The position numbers were made by a program, and so were the translations under genes. The notes below the pieces were generated by a model. The model had not been told where the DNA came from. It ran no database searches and saw only the letters and a list, made by a program, of their open reading frames with translations. A stretch of DNA of 64,000 nucleotides from Brachypalpus laphriformis. Its lineage: Eukaryota; Arthropoda; Insecta; Diptera; Syrphidae. Shown here piece by piece: positions 1-11,262 of this stretch (its first letter is position 1; each line of letters begins with the position of its first letter). The stretch lies in assembly GCA_945910035.1 (NCBI GenBank), contig OX246754.1, positions 228,614,658 to 228,678,657 on the forward strand. Direction: 5' to 3'.

Positions 1-2438
1 TTAAACAGCATTTAAAATGTGTTTATAAATTTGGTTAGCATTATTGAAAACACCGTCGGAATAAGAGTAGCACTATCTTCTGTGAAGCACATCGCTGCAG
101 ATAGCATGGGATTCTTCCTGACCGTGTTGGAGACAGGTAAGAAGAAAAAAAAACTCTGAGTGATCTTCGGTCCCGTCATCACTTTAGCCAGAGAGACTCG
201 CACCTAAGATTACTAGGATACTTGGACTGGACAGCATTCCCCTATACCTAACAAATTTCGACAATGTTTTAGAGGAATACTTCGTTTTATTTGGGGCTCA
301 ATTAGAAGTGGATCTCAAACAACATGACATACAGATAGGTGGTTAAAGAAAGAGTCCGCTATGAAGTTTTCTTGTTGAGCCCAGGTGCACACCGGACTAG
401 AGCGTCATCTAAAATAAGTAAGTACATACATGTAACTATAATAACAACACGTGGAGATAGCTGTATAATGTTATAAGTTTAGGCTGAGTGCTCCTCCTAT
501 ATGTAAAATCGCAACCCTATTAAGCTCAGCCTTAATGACGTTACTTATCCGTGAAACCATGCACCTTTATTGTCTCCTGATAAAATTGACAATAAGTAGA
601 GTTTCTTTACTTCTTGAGATATTTCAAAAGTAATTAACGAAATACAAACAGCTAGATCTTTTTAAAGCCCGGTAAGCAGGATCTGTTACAAATGGTAATG
701 GTATCAATTTTGGGTACAATTTCGTCAAAATTTGACTGTGATTCCGGGAAAATAAGCTTGGCACCTGCTAATCTTGCCAATTACACAAATATTGCTAATA
801 TCTACCTTACAGATAAGCAGCCCTTAGACGAAATCCAAAACCAGGTTAAACGTATATCACATAAAAAAAAAATAAAAAAATTCCCGTGCACTGTACCACT
901 ACACTGTTATGTTCAAACACGTTTACTCACTAGAATTGAATCAACAATTTCTCAGGACCTGATTAGAAGCCCTCTTCTGATTCGGCTTAAATACTTTTCA
1001 CGATTTTGCAAAACTCTGATCTTCATTACACCCGACACGTCTAGCACAATAGGTACCTTGCCGACCAGATAACCAACCGAACTGTTGAGCAAACTGGTGT
1101 GCACCCGAGAATGCTTCTTGCAATCTTCAGATAAACAAACTTGTTATTCATATTAACAACAAAATAAAAATCCATTTATACAATTTTAACTGGCTTTGAT
1201 AACGTTTTTAATTACTCCTCAAAATGATTATAATATTATATTGCGAGCGATTAAGTTACATCCAAATATATGAATAGTACTGTGGGATTGTGCGGATTTT
1301 GTGATAAGATTTTGGCATCGGAATTAGATTCCTAGAAGCTCGCTGACGACAACTTGTGTGCTCTTTATCTGTTCCAAATGCAAATAGACACATACTTGTA
1401 CCTCACATGCTGAGGTGAGTTATCTTTGCAGTTGATTTTGATTTGGGTTCGGGGTGTGAAAAGTGCATCTCCTTTTTAATTGGAGCAGTAAATTGGGGAT
1501 CTCTTTTGATGTATTTCCTCAGTAAAATGTTAATCGAGATGATAATGTGAGGGTATATGTTATGAAAGGGATCATCATGCCAATGTCATATGAACAAAAG
1601 CACTGTAGACTGAAACTTGTTATATCCAAAGGCTATTTATATTGTATATCAGTATGGCATTTATTGACAAATACCCAAGTGTTTGACATACATTACGCAA
1701 TAGTTGTACTTAATATCAGTGCATGGGGTAAATAATTGCCTGTAATAGAAGACGGTTCACATGACTAAGTATATTTTGTTTAGTTCCAGACACTTTTACT
1801 GGAGCAATAAAAACTGATTACTATAATAATGGTAACAATGAGGGTTCCAGCGTTGATAACCTTTCTTAAAATCTATTGGGATAATTATTATAGCATCGTA
1901 CCTTTAAGGCATCAATGTCAGTTAATTATATATAAACTATATATAAGTATATATATCTCACAGAATATCTTGGGTTTATTGGAAAATATGGGTACGGGAT
2001 ATCCAGTAAGCCTTATTTGGTAAAAAGGTTTATTTTTTCAGTTGGAAACTAAAAAATCTTAGAAAATTACCTTTCCAAGCAGTTATGTTGTATTTTCAGT
2101 AACTAAAATCCGCCCCCCCTTCCTACTCTTTGTCATCATGTGACTGCTGCCAAATATTTTATCGCAAAGAGAGCTGCATCTACCTCCTACACAGAGCGTT
2201 TCGTTGTCGCTCCTGTCGGTGTCGCTTCTTAATGATGGTTGCCACCAGTAGTGGGTATAAATATCTATTTACATTGAAAGCAAACGGTCTGCATTAAACG
2301 AAGACGTTAGTTTTGTAACTAGTTCTTAAAGTAGTTATATTTTTTTAATAAATGTTTCGTTTTATTAACAGAAATAACCAAAATGACCACTGTGTAGCTA
2401 ACTGCATTATGTACCTGGTAATGTTGTCTGGGTAGAAG
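1..2438. other. No recognisable gene
   Basis: This is AT-rich sequence with short ORFs only. The longest, 126 codons at 692-1072 on the plus strand, has no family signature I recognise and contains a lysine-rich stretch from an A-run, so I treat it as chance. A TATATA-rich patch lies near 1930-1965. No transposon protein motif is visible in either strand. Confidence 0.5.
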
Positions 2439-2439
2439 T

Positions 2440-2935
2440 GGGAGGTAGTAAGGGACTTTGTCTACCTTAAAAAATAAATATGTGGCGCAACAGCTCTTTA
2501 AGTGCCAGGGCCTAGCTTTTCGCAACCACTCATGTTGTATGCGTTATATTTTTCACACGAACGGAAGGGACCTACAGTTTAGCGGCAATTTGTTTTGAGA
2601 AGCTTTTTCATGACAACAATACTCTCGGAGTTTGTCAGACGCTCGCGAGAGGTTGGACCGTGAAAAACTTTTTTGTGTTTTCTGGGATTCGAACTTGGAA
2701 CATCACGCGCAGTGATCCGACACTCTTACGCCACGGCGCCAAACTACGCTCTGCTATAAACTCTGGAGACGATACCAGCGCAGAAATCAAGTGAAGAATA
2801 ACTCTTGCTTATAAAGCAATTCAACCGTAAAGCCCTATCTCGAACAACTAAGGAGACTCTGTATAAGACTCTGTTCATCCCAGTCCTGCTTTACGGCGCA
2901 GAAATATGGACTTTATTGAAAGTGGATGAATATTG
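2440..2935 (+). pseudogene. LINE-B fragment split by a SINE
   Basis: Two short pieces (about 2443-2468 and 2745-2935) match the post-RT region of the LINE-B copy at 5060-6200. They are the part reading VRDFVYL and then the stretch ending in LLYGAE. The SINE at 2469-2740 separates them. The right piece has small deletions and stops, so it is non-functional. It ends inside the equivalent of the LKEDEDI region, with no 3' tail, so it is truncated at both ends. The match is by eye against the longer copy; the family assignment is secure, the exact edges are not. Confidence 0.7.
2469..2740 (-). mobile_element. tRNA-derived SINE, copy 1
   Basis: The minus strand carries an RNA polymerase III type 2 promoter layout. 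A box-A-like sequence (GGCGTAAGAGTG, about 2722-2733) is followed by a strong B box (GTTCGAATCCC, 2684-2694), as in a tRNA gene. The element is about 270 bp, has an AT-rich 3' tail at 2469-2481, and lies inside a LINE-B fragment. It is closely related to the copy at 36733-37023. It cannot move by itself; SINEs borrow the machinery of a LINE. The partner LINE is unknown, since the tail does not clearly match a LINE in the window. A duplicated target site is only weakly visible here (CTAC). Confidence 0.75.
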
Positions 2936-2940
2936 TTGAA

Positions 2941-4276
2941 TAGAAATTTAGCTGCCAATGTATTCTATTGAATCATACATGTATGTAGGATTGTAGGAGA
3001 TGACACCGTGCGTAGACCAAGTTTTATCTTGCTTGCAGACTATTTTGGTGCTGTACTTCGTTTGCGTTTCTTTAGCTAGAAGGTCAATTTACATTATGCC
3101 AACCACTACACAGGGCTGGTAGGGAAGGCTGTTGACTATCCGGTACAGCCTGCACTAGAATCTCTTGTGGATCCAGTGTATTCTCCATTTAAGGAGTATC
3201 AGCCCTGAAAATACGAAAATAGGACTGACTATTAAATTGACATTTTTTTGCTTCGCCGCCTCCATTAAACATCTTAGTATGAATTTAAAAATAGTTTTTG
3301 GTGGCGTTGCTAAAAGTTCGCCTTAGTCAGTGAAATAGTATTCACCAAGGGGCGTCGTCGATTCTGCAAAGGTTTGGACATTCGCCTGGAAAAGGACTGT
3401 GCCCTTGTCCGGGTCAGCACCACCGCAGCCTCTGCCTAGGTGAGTTGTACTTAGACGCATTCCTCAAAGGTGCTCCTCGAGTAGATTGTGGCCTATGATG
3501 GTACCCATGAGAAATGTTAAGTATGAACTATTCAGTTCTAATAACTTCTTTGTTAGTTCATCGGCCATTTTGTTACCGTGAACGCTACCAACATTTCACT
3601 AGTTTTGATTCCATAAAAAGATTTGATCGCAAATTGCGCAAGAATATAATAGCTATCGATGATAGCTCTCGGGCCGAATTGGCGACTGGCAGAACTGTCG
3701 GGTTCAATGAAGGTCAATTGGTCTTATGGCGAGAATAGTTTCGAGTACTACAGTTGGAGTGGTTCTGATAACGTTCGAATTCCAAAGTAGTCAGTTTCGT
3801 TCGAGTATTAACCCCAAGTACCTCGCCTTTCCTGAGATTTGAAGATGACATCTATTAAAACTTAGCAGTCCGAGCGTGAGTACGGTTCCCTTGTGGAGGA
3901 ATAAAACTACATTGATTTCCATTTAGGGTTATCATTTAGTCCTCATCTCTTGGCCATACTGTACAAAGTACTTAGGGCTGGTTAATCAAGTCGATGCTCA
4001 TGGAGGATTATTTTCCAATCGCCAGTATCATATCGTTATTGGCGCATGCTACTGCCCATACCAATGCACCCTAGTTGCATTAGTATTTCATTGACGACCA
4101 AGATCCACAGTAAAGGAGATAATACTTCCCTTGCGGAGTTCTTCTAAAGGCAAAAGGTCTCTCCCAGTTCTGAACTTATGTACCTCATCTTGAACATTCA
4201 TTTCACCCAGTCCAGGATCGAAGGATCTATGTTGGGGTTATATTGTTGTTTCTCTTACAGACTTTGGTACTACATT
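2941..4276. other. No gene; possible LINE 3' UTR remnant
   Basis: No coding region is recognised. The stretch at about 3410-3470 shares the pattern CCTAGGTGAGTTGTACTTAGACGC with a region near 18077-18100 that lies beside a LINE-C fragment. It may therefore be an antisense LINE 3' UTR remnant. A 74-codon ORF at 3514-3738 has no recognisable motif. Confidence 0.35.
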
Positions 4277-4413
4277 GTTTAATGCTCCGTCTTCTTCTTT
4301 GTTTTATCAGCGAGGCTATGATCCGAAAACAAGGGATCACAACCCTCCCACTTCACCGCATTTCTACTGATCCGCCTGTGGGGTTCGCTCCGTCTATGTT
4401 TAATGCTCCGTCT
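4277..4413 (-). mobile_element. RTE-A 3' stub with 16-bp TSD
   Basis: About 100 bp matches the last part of the RTE-A copy at 18623-20909, in reverse orientation, including the (GAA)n-type tail (CTTCTTCTT on the plus strand at 4291-4299). A direct repeat GTTTAATGCTCCGTCT occurs at 4277-4292 and 4398-4413, just outside the stub. This is a 5'-truncated target-primed reverse transcription product, and only non-coding tail and the last codons are present. Ten extra bases (TCCGTCTATG) sit between the RTE end and the right repeat. Confidence 0.8.
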
Positions 4414-4619
4414 ATGTCCAAGAAAGTCGTCAGAGTGAATTCCTTTTGTTTGAGTTACCACTTTGTGCACATCATAGTGTGGAGTTTAGATTGGAGCGGA
4501 TGTCGGATGTCTATAAATATTTCCAGTATTTTTAAGTGAAAGGATGTTAGAGTTATAGGCTTCAAGTCTTTCGAGTTCGTGTGACAGGGTTTTCCAACTT
4601 TGGATATAATGATAAATTT

Positions 4620-4810
4620 GACTTATATCGTGCAGCAGTCTGGGAAACAACCTGTTGCCAAGACTATTGACAATTGCTGACGAGTACCTATAACCAGGTA
4701 TAAAGGTGGCTGGGAAAAGGCTTTGATATAAGTTTGCAAAAGATGTCTAAGGATTTGCTTCGCTCGAACTTTCTCAAATACCTTTAACAGGCATGGTAAA
4801 CTGCTCAAAG
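4620..4810 (-). pseudogene. LINE reverse transcriptase fragment
   Basis: Minus-strand translation gives SLPCLLKVFEKVRAKQIL, which resembles the conserved N-terminal RT segment of LINEs (pattern P-I-S-x-L-P-x-x-S-K-x-F-E-x-x). The following residues resemble a degraded G-F-R-x-G-x-S-T region. It is about 60 codons long, with stops beyond. The clade cannot be assigned. Chance similarity cannot be ruled out for so short a piece. Confidence 0.4.
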
Positions 4811-5059
4811 TCCGAAAGCGTTACAAGAAGTAGCATGTACTATTTAACGTAAAAGAGATAAGACCTGAGAAGTATCTCACGTTCAGAGGTGATCTTATGG
4901 TGACTATTGGACACTTACCCGTCAAGACCGATTGGATAGAGAACCTGAGATGAGGAAAACTACTGAAAAGCTGAAAACGAATGAAGAAGTTTGCAGTCTA
5001 CGCTTTCAAAGGCTTAGTTCAATAGCACCAGAATAGCCAAATCAATAACCTTAGGTGAA

Positions 5060-6181
5060 TTCCAAATCGATACTCACCACCTCTTTATCGATTTCAAGGC
5101 CGCCTATGACAGCATCTATAGAGAAGAGCTTTATAGAGCCATGTCTAGTTTTGACATCCCTGCCAAACTTGTCCGTCTGTGCAGGCTGATGATGGAGAAC
5201 GCTCGCTGCTCCATCAAGGTCGGTAATGACCTCACCGAGACCTTTGATGTCAAAAAAGGCTTTAGACAAGGTGACGCGCTGTCATGTGACTTCTTCAATA
5301 TTATACTTGAACAGATTGTGCGGAACTCACAAACCAACACCGGAGGCACAATCTATTACAAGTCTGTACAACTGCTTGCATACGCCGACGATATAGACAT
5401 TATCGGAAGATCTCAGCGGGCTGTCACCGGTGCTTTTGCAAGCATTGAGGCGGAAGCGGCCAAAATGGGTTTGGCGATAAACGAGGGCAAAACCAAGTAT
5501 ATGCTGTCAACTAGAAGGGAAAACCAACATCGACGAATTGGACAAAACGTCACCGTGGGCAGCTATAACTTCGAGGTAGTAAGGGACTTTGTCTACCTTG
5601 GCTCTGCTATAAACTCGAAAAACAAAATCAGTGCAGAAATCAATCGAAGAATAACTCTTGCCAATCGCTGTTTTTTTGGGCTTATAAGGCAATTCAACAG
5701 TAAAGCCCTATCTCGAACAACTAAGGAGACTCTATATAAGACCTTGATCATCCCAGTCCTGCTTTACGGCGCTGAAACATGGACTTTATTAAAAGAGGAT
5801 GAAGATATCCTTGGTCGCTTCGAGAGAAAAATTCTTCGTTAGATTTTCGGTCCCGTTTGCGTTGACGGGTTTTGGAGGAGAAGATTCAATCACGAACTAT
5901 ACGAGCTGTACAGCGACATCGACCTAGTCAAAAAACTGCGTATTGGACGTCTGAGATGGCTAGGACATGTAGAGCGAATGGACACCAACGCTCCGGCCCG
6001 CAGAGTCTTCGAATCTAATCCCGAGGGACGATGCAGTAGAGGAAATCATCGCCGTAGGTGGCGCGCACAAGTTCAAGGGGACCTCGACCAACTTGGAGTG
6101 CGCAACTGGAGGCAATTAGCTAAAGACCGAGCTAAATGGAGAGGCTTGTTGGTTGAGCACCAGGTTCACCCCGAACTGTAG
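5060..6181 (+). pseudogene. LINE-B RT, one premature stop
   Basis: One frame is open from the truncation point to the natural stop at 6179-6181, except for a TAG at 5840-5842. The related copy at 51372-53202 has a lysine codon (AAG) there. RT motif A is FIDFKAAYDS (about 5084-5113), motif B is RQGDALSC, and the catalytic core is LAYADDIDI (about 5374-5400). The C-terminal part has the LLYGAETWT and FERKIL motifs and a basic RRRW stretch. The endonuclease is missing through 5' truncation. With a single nonsense change this is a relatively young copy, but it cannot be active because it lacks its 5' half. Confidence 0.88.
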
Positions 6182-6200
6182 CGCCACCTAAGTAAGTAAG
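5060..6200 (+). mobile_element. LINE-B non-LTR retrotransposon, 5'-truncated
   Basis: The insertion is bounded by a 14-bp direct repeat TAACCTTAGGTGAA at 5046-5059 and 6201-6214. It starts directly in RT-coding sequence, so it is strongly 5'-truncated, and ends in an (AAGT)n tail (CCTAAGTAAGTAAG). Truncation, tail and variable-length TSD are the hallmarks of target-primed reverse transcription. Relatives in the window are at 2440-2935, 7455-7845, 38390-38830 and 51372-53202. The clade is not certain. The C-terminal part (ERKILR, GPV, LRWLGHVERM) belongs to a widespread arthropod group close to RTE-like LINEs. Confidence 0.9.
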
Positions 6201-6429
6201 TAACCTTAGGTGAAAAGAAGTAATCAGAGTACGATTTCTCGTCCACTCCGGCTTAACGAAGCATACGGCAAAACATTTTGGAACATCATCTTTCAAAATT
6301 TATTTCGTTCAGCCAACAAATAGTGTTCATTAGGACATTTGTATAAGTAGAAGCTGTCGTTATAACCAACTAGAAAGCCGTTGAATTCGCCAACTTTCAA
6401 GTTGGTAACCAATCCCTCAGGTCCAAAGA

Positions 6430-7235
6430 ACCGATTAAATACATTGAAGTAACCCTGGAGAACAAAGTGTAGTTCGAGACACATGTTGATTACCTAACCA
6501 AAAAAGCATCGCAAATACAGGGAGCTCTTTTGCGTAAACTGCCTAACATCGGTGGACCTGGACACGCTAACAGGGTTCTACTCTATTGAGTTATCACCTC
6601 AGTTCTGTTATGTGCCGCCTTAGTGTGGGCGGAGGTACTAACGGCGAAGGAGATCAAAATGAGACTATTGTCAACGTACAGACTTTGCGCACTATGGACA
6701 ACCAGCGGCTTTCGAACCACTTCGAACGAAGCTGCATTTATTATAGTTGGAATGGTCCCCATCGACATCTTCGAGGATGAAATGTTCAAAATATATAACA
6801 GAACAGCATTGAGGCCACACGATGCCAAGGGATATGATAAAAATTTGAAAAAAAAGGTAGCGCAATAATACAACAAAAGGATGTCCATCTGACATTCAAG
6901 TTGATATCGGCAATCCAAGACTGGATTAGTCCAAAGCGTGGAGATTGCAACTACGCAGTTCCTGTCTGGTCACGTCGGTCACCGCAAGCATCTCCACCGA
7001 TTTGGACACGACAGCTCACCATCCTGCCCGGCATGTCCAGATGAAGATGAAGATAAGGAGCACGCAGTATTTGATTACACATTCTTCACGACATGGAAAA
7101 CTACTTTGCCCAGTCCGTCGGTACTTTTCGACCATATGTTACGGTCGGAAGAGAATTGGACGGCAATATGTAATTTTGTAACAACAGAAGCAGCGGAAGC
7201 ATTAGAAACAGCTGACACAGGAATTAGTTAATCAA
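6430..7235 (+). pseudogene. R1-clade LINE C-terminal remnant
   Basis: The plus-strand frames 6586-6868 and 6938-7231 show the post-RT region typical of R1-clade elements: LLSTYRLCALWTTSGFRT, then NEAAFIIVGMVPIDI, then a degraded cysteine-histidine motif (FLSGHVGHRKHLHRFGHD..CPACP). Upstream, 6430-6600 gives HVDYLTKKASQIQGAL and LPNIGGPGHANRVLL, again R1-like but with stops and a frameshift. RT itself is missing. R1-type elements often have site-specific rDNA targets, but nothing rDNA-like flanks this copy, so it is a dispersed relative or a translocated fragment. Confidence 0.75.
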
Positions 7236-7454
7236 TCCCGCGAAGTGATATCTAACGGCAGTCCCACAGGGAGAGCGGTAGAAATATGCTGAATGTGGAA
7301 TAGAACGTAGGCGCATAACCGGCATCGATTATTCGGGTTTGCGAATCGTGCATGCTGGTAGCCAAGGCTGCTAGTATATTTCGAAGATTACCATATCCCT
7401 TTGGTGTAACAAAAAAAAACGAAAGGACACTTGTATTATTACACTTGACACCAG

Positions 7455-7845
7455 TGGTGGAGAGATCAAACGAAGAATTACTCTTGCCAATCGCTGTTTC
7501 TATGGGCTGTCTACATAGACGGCCGGCGAGTGAAGAAGAAGGTATAGGCCATATAGCCTATACAAGGACATCGACTTATTCGGAAGAACTCACATACAGC
7601 TACTAAGATGGCTGAGTCATATAGAGTGGATGGAACCCACCATTCCAGTCCAGAAAACCTTCGAATCTACCCCACGGCGCAGTAGAGGTCGACCTTGCGC
7701 AAACAAGTGGAGGGGGACCTCAACCAACTTGGCGTGCGCAACTGAAGGCAGCTGCCTCGTAACCGCGTAAGCTGGAGAAGTTTGTTGGTTGAAGCCCAGG
7801 TCCACCCTGCACTCTAGCGGAACCTAAACAAACAAACATCCTGGT
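7455..7845 (+). pseudogene. LINE-B-like 3' end, diverged
   Basis: Reading through frameshifts, the sequence gives RRITLANRCFYGL, then LYKDIDLFGRTHIQLLRW, then FESTPRRSRGRPC. This mirrors the LINE-B C-terminus with an internal deletion of the LLYGAE-FERK part. It ends in AACCTAAACAAACAAAC, an (AAAC)n tail rather than the (AAGT)n tail of other copies. It therefore belongs to a related subfamily. Several stops make it non-coding. Confidence 0.7.
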
Positions 7846-9010
7846 CGTAAACTACATATAACAAGTTTTAAATCTTGTACATAGTTCAGAAAGGAATATA
7901 TTTATTAAAAAACTACTTTCAGAACGGGGTGAGTACGAGTATGTTAACTTGCATAATGGTGAATAGCACTTCTAACTACTAATTTTTTTGAACGCTTAAC
8001 ACAATGGACATGGGTGTTTGCGCGCATATAGATATTTAGACAGATTTATGCAATAAAACGTTCATAGTATAAACATTCTGCGACTATAAGAAAAAACAAT
8101 AATTTCAAAGTCGACGCAGATACTAATAAATTCTTACTATGAACAACATACCATTTTTATAAAGCATTCTTCCATTATGGACAACGTGCTTTTAATGGTA
8201 CCCAACAAAAAAAATATTTTGAAATACAAAGTATATCTGGTAGTGGCATACTTATGTTCATACTCGAGCACTACATTGATTATCAAATTAAAAACAAAAA
8301 TGAGCACAACACTCGAAAGGTTGTAGATCCTTTTTATGTGCTAATTTGTCCATGTCAAATGGGAACGTGTTCAATTATGTACCCGGTGAGTACGTTAGGA
8401 TGGCTAGATACCTATTTATGAAATTTATGAAATTTACAGAGTATGAGAATTCCTTTGAAATGGGTTTATTAAATTTTGTTAAAACTGAAGCCTAATGAAA
8501 TTAAACATTCGACCAACCAAACTCGTACAAAATGAATACTTCCAAGCATTCACTCAAATAATTGGGTCACCTCAGTGCTTTCATCCATGTGAATTAACTT
8601 TAAAGAGTGCCAATTTTAAATTTCAGAGAATATATAATTAATTTTATATGAAATGGATGCAATGCAGCAAGTAAATTGCTACTGATTTATGTGTTCAAAG
8701 TGTAATCAAACAAAATAAATTGTTTACTATTAATCATTTAAAACTTTTACGTGAAAATATACTGGAATTCTATCTTGTATAGCAATAAAATAGAAAAAAA
8801 GTCAGGAATAAGGGAACGTTGGCATTTTTTTTTGTTTTGTTAACCATTCGCAGTGGACATAAAAAATATTATAACTTTCTTGACAGATCATTTGAAATAC
8901 AGCTGCAAGCTTAGAGCCAAAAACAGAGAGCAACAATCCACTTTAAGGCTTTTCTATTTAATAAACATAATCATAAAAAAATAAATATTTTGTTTACATA
9001 TTCGGGATCC
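7846..9010. other. AT-rich, no gene seen
   Basis: Only very short ORFs and homopolymer tracts are present. No transposon motif or RNA gene is recognised. Confidence 0.5.
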
Positions 9011-9350
9011 TTGTGACTTCACATCATCATTGGCATGCATGCCAATAGACTGGGCCACCTCTTAAACTATTTCTGCAAAAGCTGCTTGGGCGAAGAGAAG
9101 GGGACGATCCATCACCTCATTTGCATGTGTTCGGTTCAGAGGGGTGGCAATGGTGCAGTGAATATTGTGTTTCCTTATTAACCAATGTGTGCAGGTTCAG
9201 TTACATAAAACAAAACATAAAAAAAACGTGTCCGGTTCTCTCCAATCGAAGAGGAACATCAATATCAGGCGCCTCCAGCTCCGTTGGTTCTGCTGGTATT
9301 TATGGAGAAAACCCAGATCCTTCTAGTTTCACAATGGACCCATACTAGTT
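9011..9350 (+). pseudogene. LINE C-terminal zinc-knuckle and tail remnant
   Basis: Plus-strand translation near 9026-9125 gives GMHANRLGHLLNYFCKSC..IHHLICMC, which is the C-x2-C-type cysteine-histidine motif found after RNase H in I/LOA-like and related LINEs (G-x-H-A-x-R-L-G...C-x-x-C...E-H). About 200 bp further on, CACAATGGACCCATACTAG resembles the 3' UTR junction of such elements. Nothing else of the element survives. The clade is uncertain. Confidence 0.5.
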
Positions 9351-9961
9351 TAAATAAGCCTGCATCTAATGCAAATAGGCACCAAAATACTTTTTTTAGC
9401 ACAATCTTGTACGGCTGTAGAGGTCAAACAGTTAAAAAACAAATCACAAGGACGTGACAGGCTGACTGGCAGACAGACATCGTGTTGATTGCATTAGTGC
9501 TCCATTTTTACATTAGAACTCAGTTTTATATAAAATTGTATCCATATACTGTTAAGATATTAATTTTGAACCAAATAGACAGAGAAACAACCGGTGTATG
9601 ATATAAGTATAAGTACACATTTTTTTGCGAAAAATGAGCACTAGTTTTTTCCTAAAAACAAAATGGCCAGTCTAACTCAAATATTAATATCATTATACCG
9701 GTTTTCGAAAAAATTTACTTTCTCACAATAAGTGCTAACGTTCATTTTTTGGGTTATAATGAAAAATTTGATTTGAGGACTCAAAGGTTTTGACATGAAC
9801 TTGACTACCAATTTAGGCTGCAATTCGAATTTTAGACAAGCAGATCAACAGGCACGATTGCGGGACCTACGACAAGCAAACGACATAGAGAGCAATTTTC
9901 CTTTTCCACAAAGGAATTCAAGAATAGCAGTTGCACCAGTAGGTGGAATATCACACTGTTA

Positions 9962-11262
9962 CTAACCCATATTCTCCGGAGTAACGAAATACTTACCCAA
10001 AAGTAGTGAAATTCACCACGGTGTCTCTAAATGGACTAACACGTATAAAATTTAGTCCAATTTTTTTCACAAGATATATGAATACGATGTTAGGGGGTGT
10101 CGTTATATGACGACACTAGGAGAATATGTGTACAAATAATAAACTGCATTTTATAAAAAAAATCATTTGTATTTGTAAAGCTTTTTTTGTACTTTAGGGT
10201 GTTGTTTCGACGGCAGTAAATAGAACATGCCCAAATCACGACGAAAGCTTAGTTGGGTCCTCTTAGTTGCATTTGAATGAGCCCGTGCCAACAACCAGAA
10301 GTTCTGGACAGCGACATCCAACATACATGTGAATAATACCCACCAGCACTTTTTACTCGGATAGATATATGATATTCATTTATAGTATGTTCTGCTCCAT
10401 TCGGACGGTACCTCCCATGTTCTGGTTATAATTTCGAATGACATAAGGGATATCAACCAACATTTTGTTGTTCACTCTTTAGGTATCTTCTAACAGTGTT
10501 TTGTGGATCAGCTGCGAAAGATGTGGAGGCAACTGGGACAACAGAATTATCCTTTCACCGCATCGGACCAAAAATATGGTAGTGTCACTGTACTTCGAGG
10601 TTTTTTTTATAAAAATTGGATGAAACTTCTGTTCTCTCCACCTTCAGACTTGCTGATACCAACAGCTGATTCCGAGAGAGAGGGTCTACATTCAGGATAT
10701 CGTCCCCTTTACCCGAATCTTCATCTGTCAGATCGTTGACTGGGGGTAGCTCAATAAAAACATCCTGAATTTTATCATCACTTTCATCTGTTATGTCTAA
10801 TATCTCGGCTAAAGGTAAACTTTTCAAAGAAATGAAAAACAAGAAATGTACACAATTCTCCTAGTGTCGTCATATGACGACAGTCAAATATATATGCAAA
10901 CATCATTCCTCAAAAGTGCACTACAACACTTTTATATTTGCACACCAATTACACTATTTCTGCTTATTCAAAATATATAAACTCTCAAATACATTAAACG
11001 TTAATTATTGTATTTATTACTCTTTTTCTTGAAGAAGCCATAATGTTAGCCCTTTTTCACATATTACCACTTTTCAACCAGACTGTATGTACAGCCAGTG
11101 TCAACTTTATGGGCTAACTGTAAATCTTCAGTTAAAGTAATATTCCCTTGCACTAACAAGATGTTCGGAGCAAACCAGAACATGAGTAGTTAAAGTTTAC
11201 GGGAACTTGAGGCACACTCCTTTTGCATCGTCATATGACGACGCTAGGAGAATATTGGTTAA
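9962..11262 (-). mobile_element. piggyBac-like element, decayed
   Basis: The right end reads CTAGGAGAATATTGGTTAA, ending in the piggyBac target TTAA (11259-11262). The left end CTAACCCATATTCTCC (9962-9977) is its imperfect inverted copy, with TTAA mutated to CTAA. Inside is an antisense transposase relic. A palindrome (CGTCATATGACG) beside a CTAGGAGAAT motif recurs near 10100-10127, 10853-10882 (inverted) and 11227-11254. The size of about 1.3 kb is half of an autonomous piggyBac, consistent with deletion. Ends are judged by eye. Confidence 0.65.
10180..10850 (-). pseudogene. piggyBac transposase remnant
   Basis: The minus-strand frame 10842-10585 starts the protein with an acidic N-terminus containing DVFIELPPVNDLTDEDSG, a pattern common in PGBD-type N-termini. 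Further on, minus-strand reading of 10380-10190 gives YPSKKCWWVLFTCMLDVAVQNFW followed by a basic LSFRRDL stretch. That matches the C-terminal end of the DDE_Tnp_1_7 domain. The catalytic middle with its aspartates is deleted. The putative start ATG at 10840-10842 lies just inside an inverted copy of the subterminal palindrome. Confidence 0.65.

Noticed and set aside
2256..2300. TATAAATA followed about 30 bases later by a possible start region
   Set aside because: It looks like a core promoter, but there is no initiator match, no downstream ORF and no homologue. TATA-like strings are common in this AT-rich DNA.
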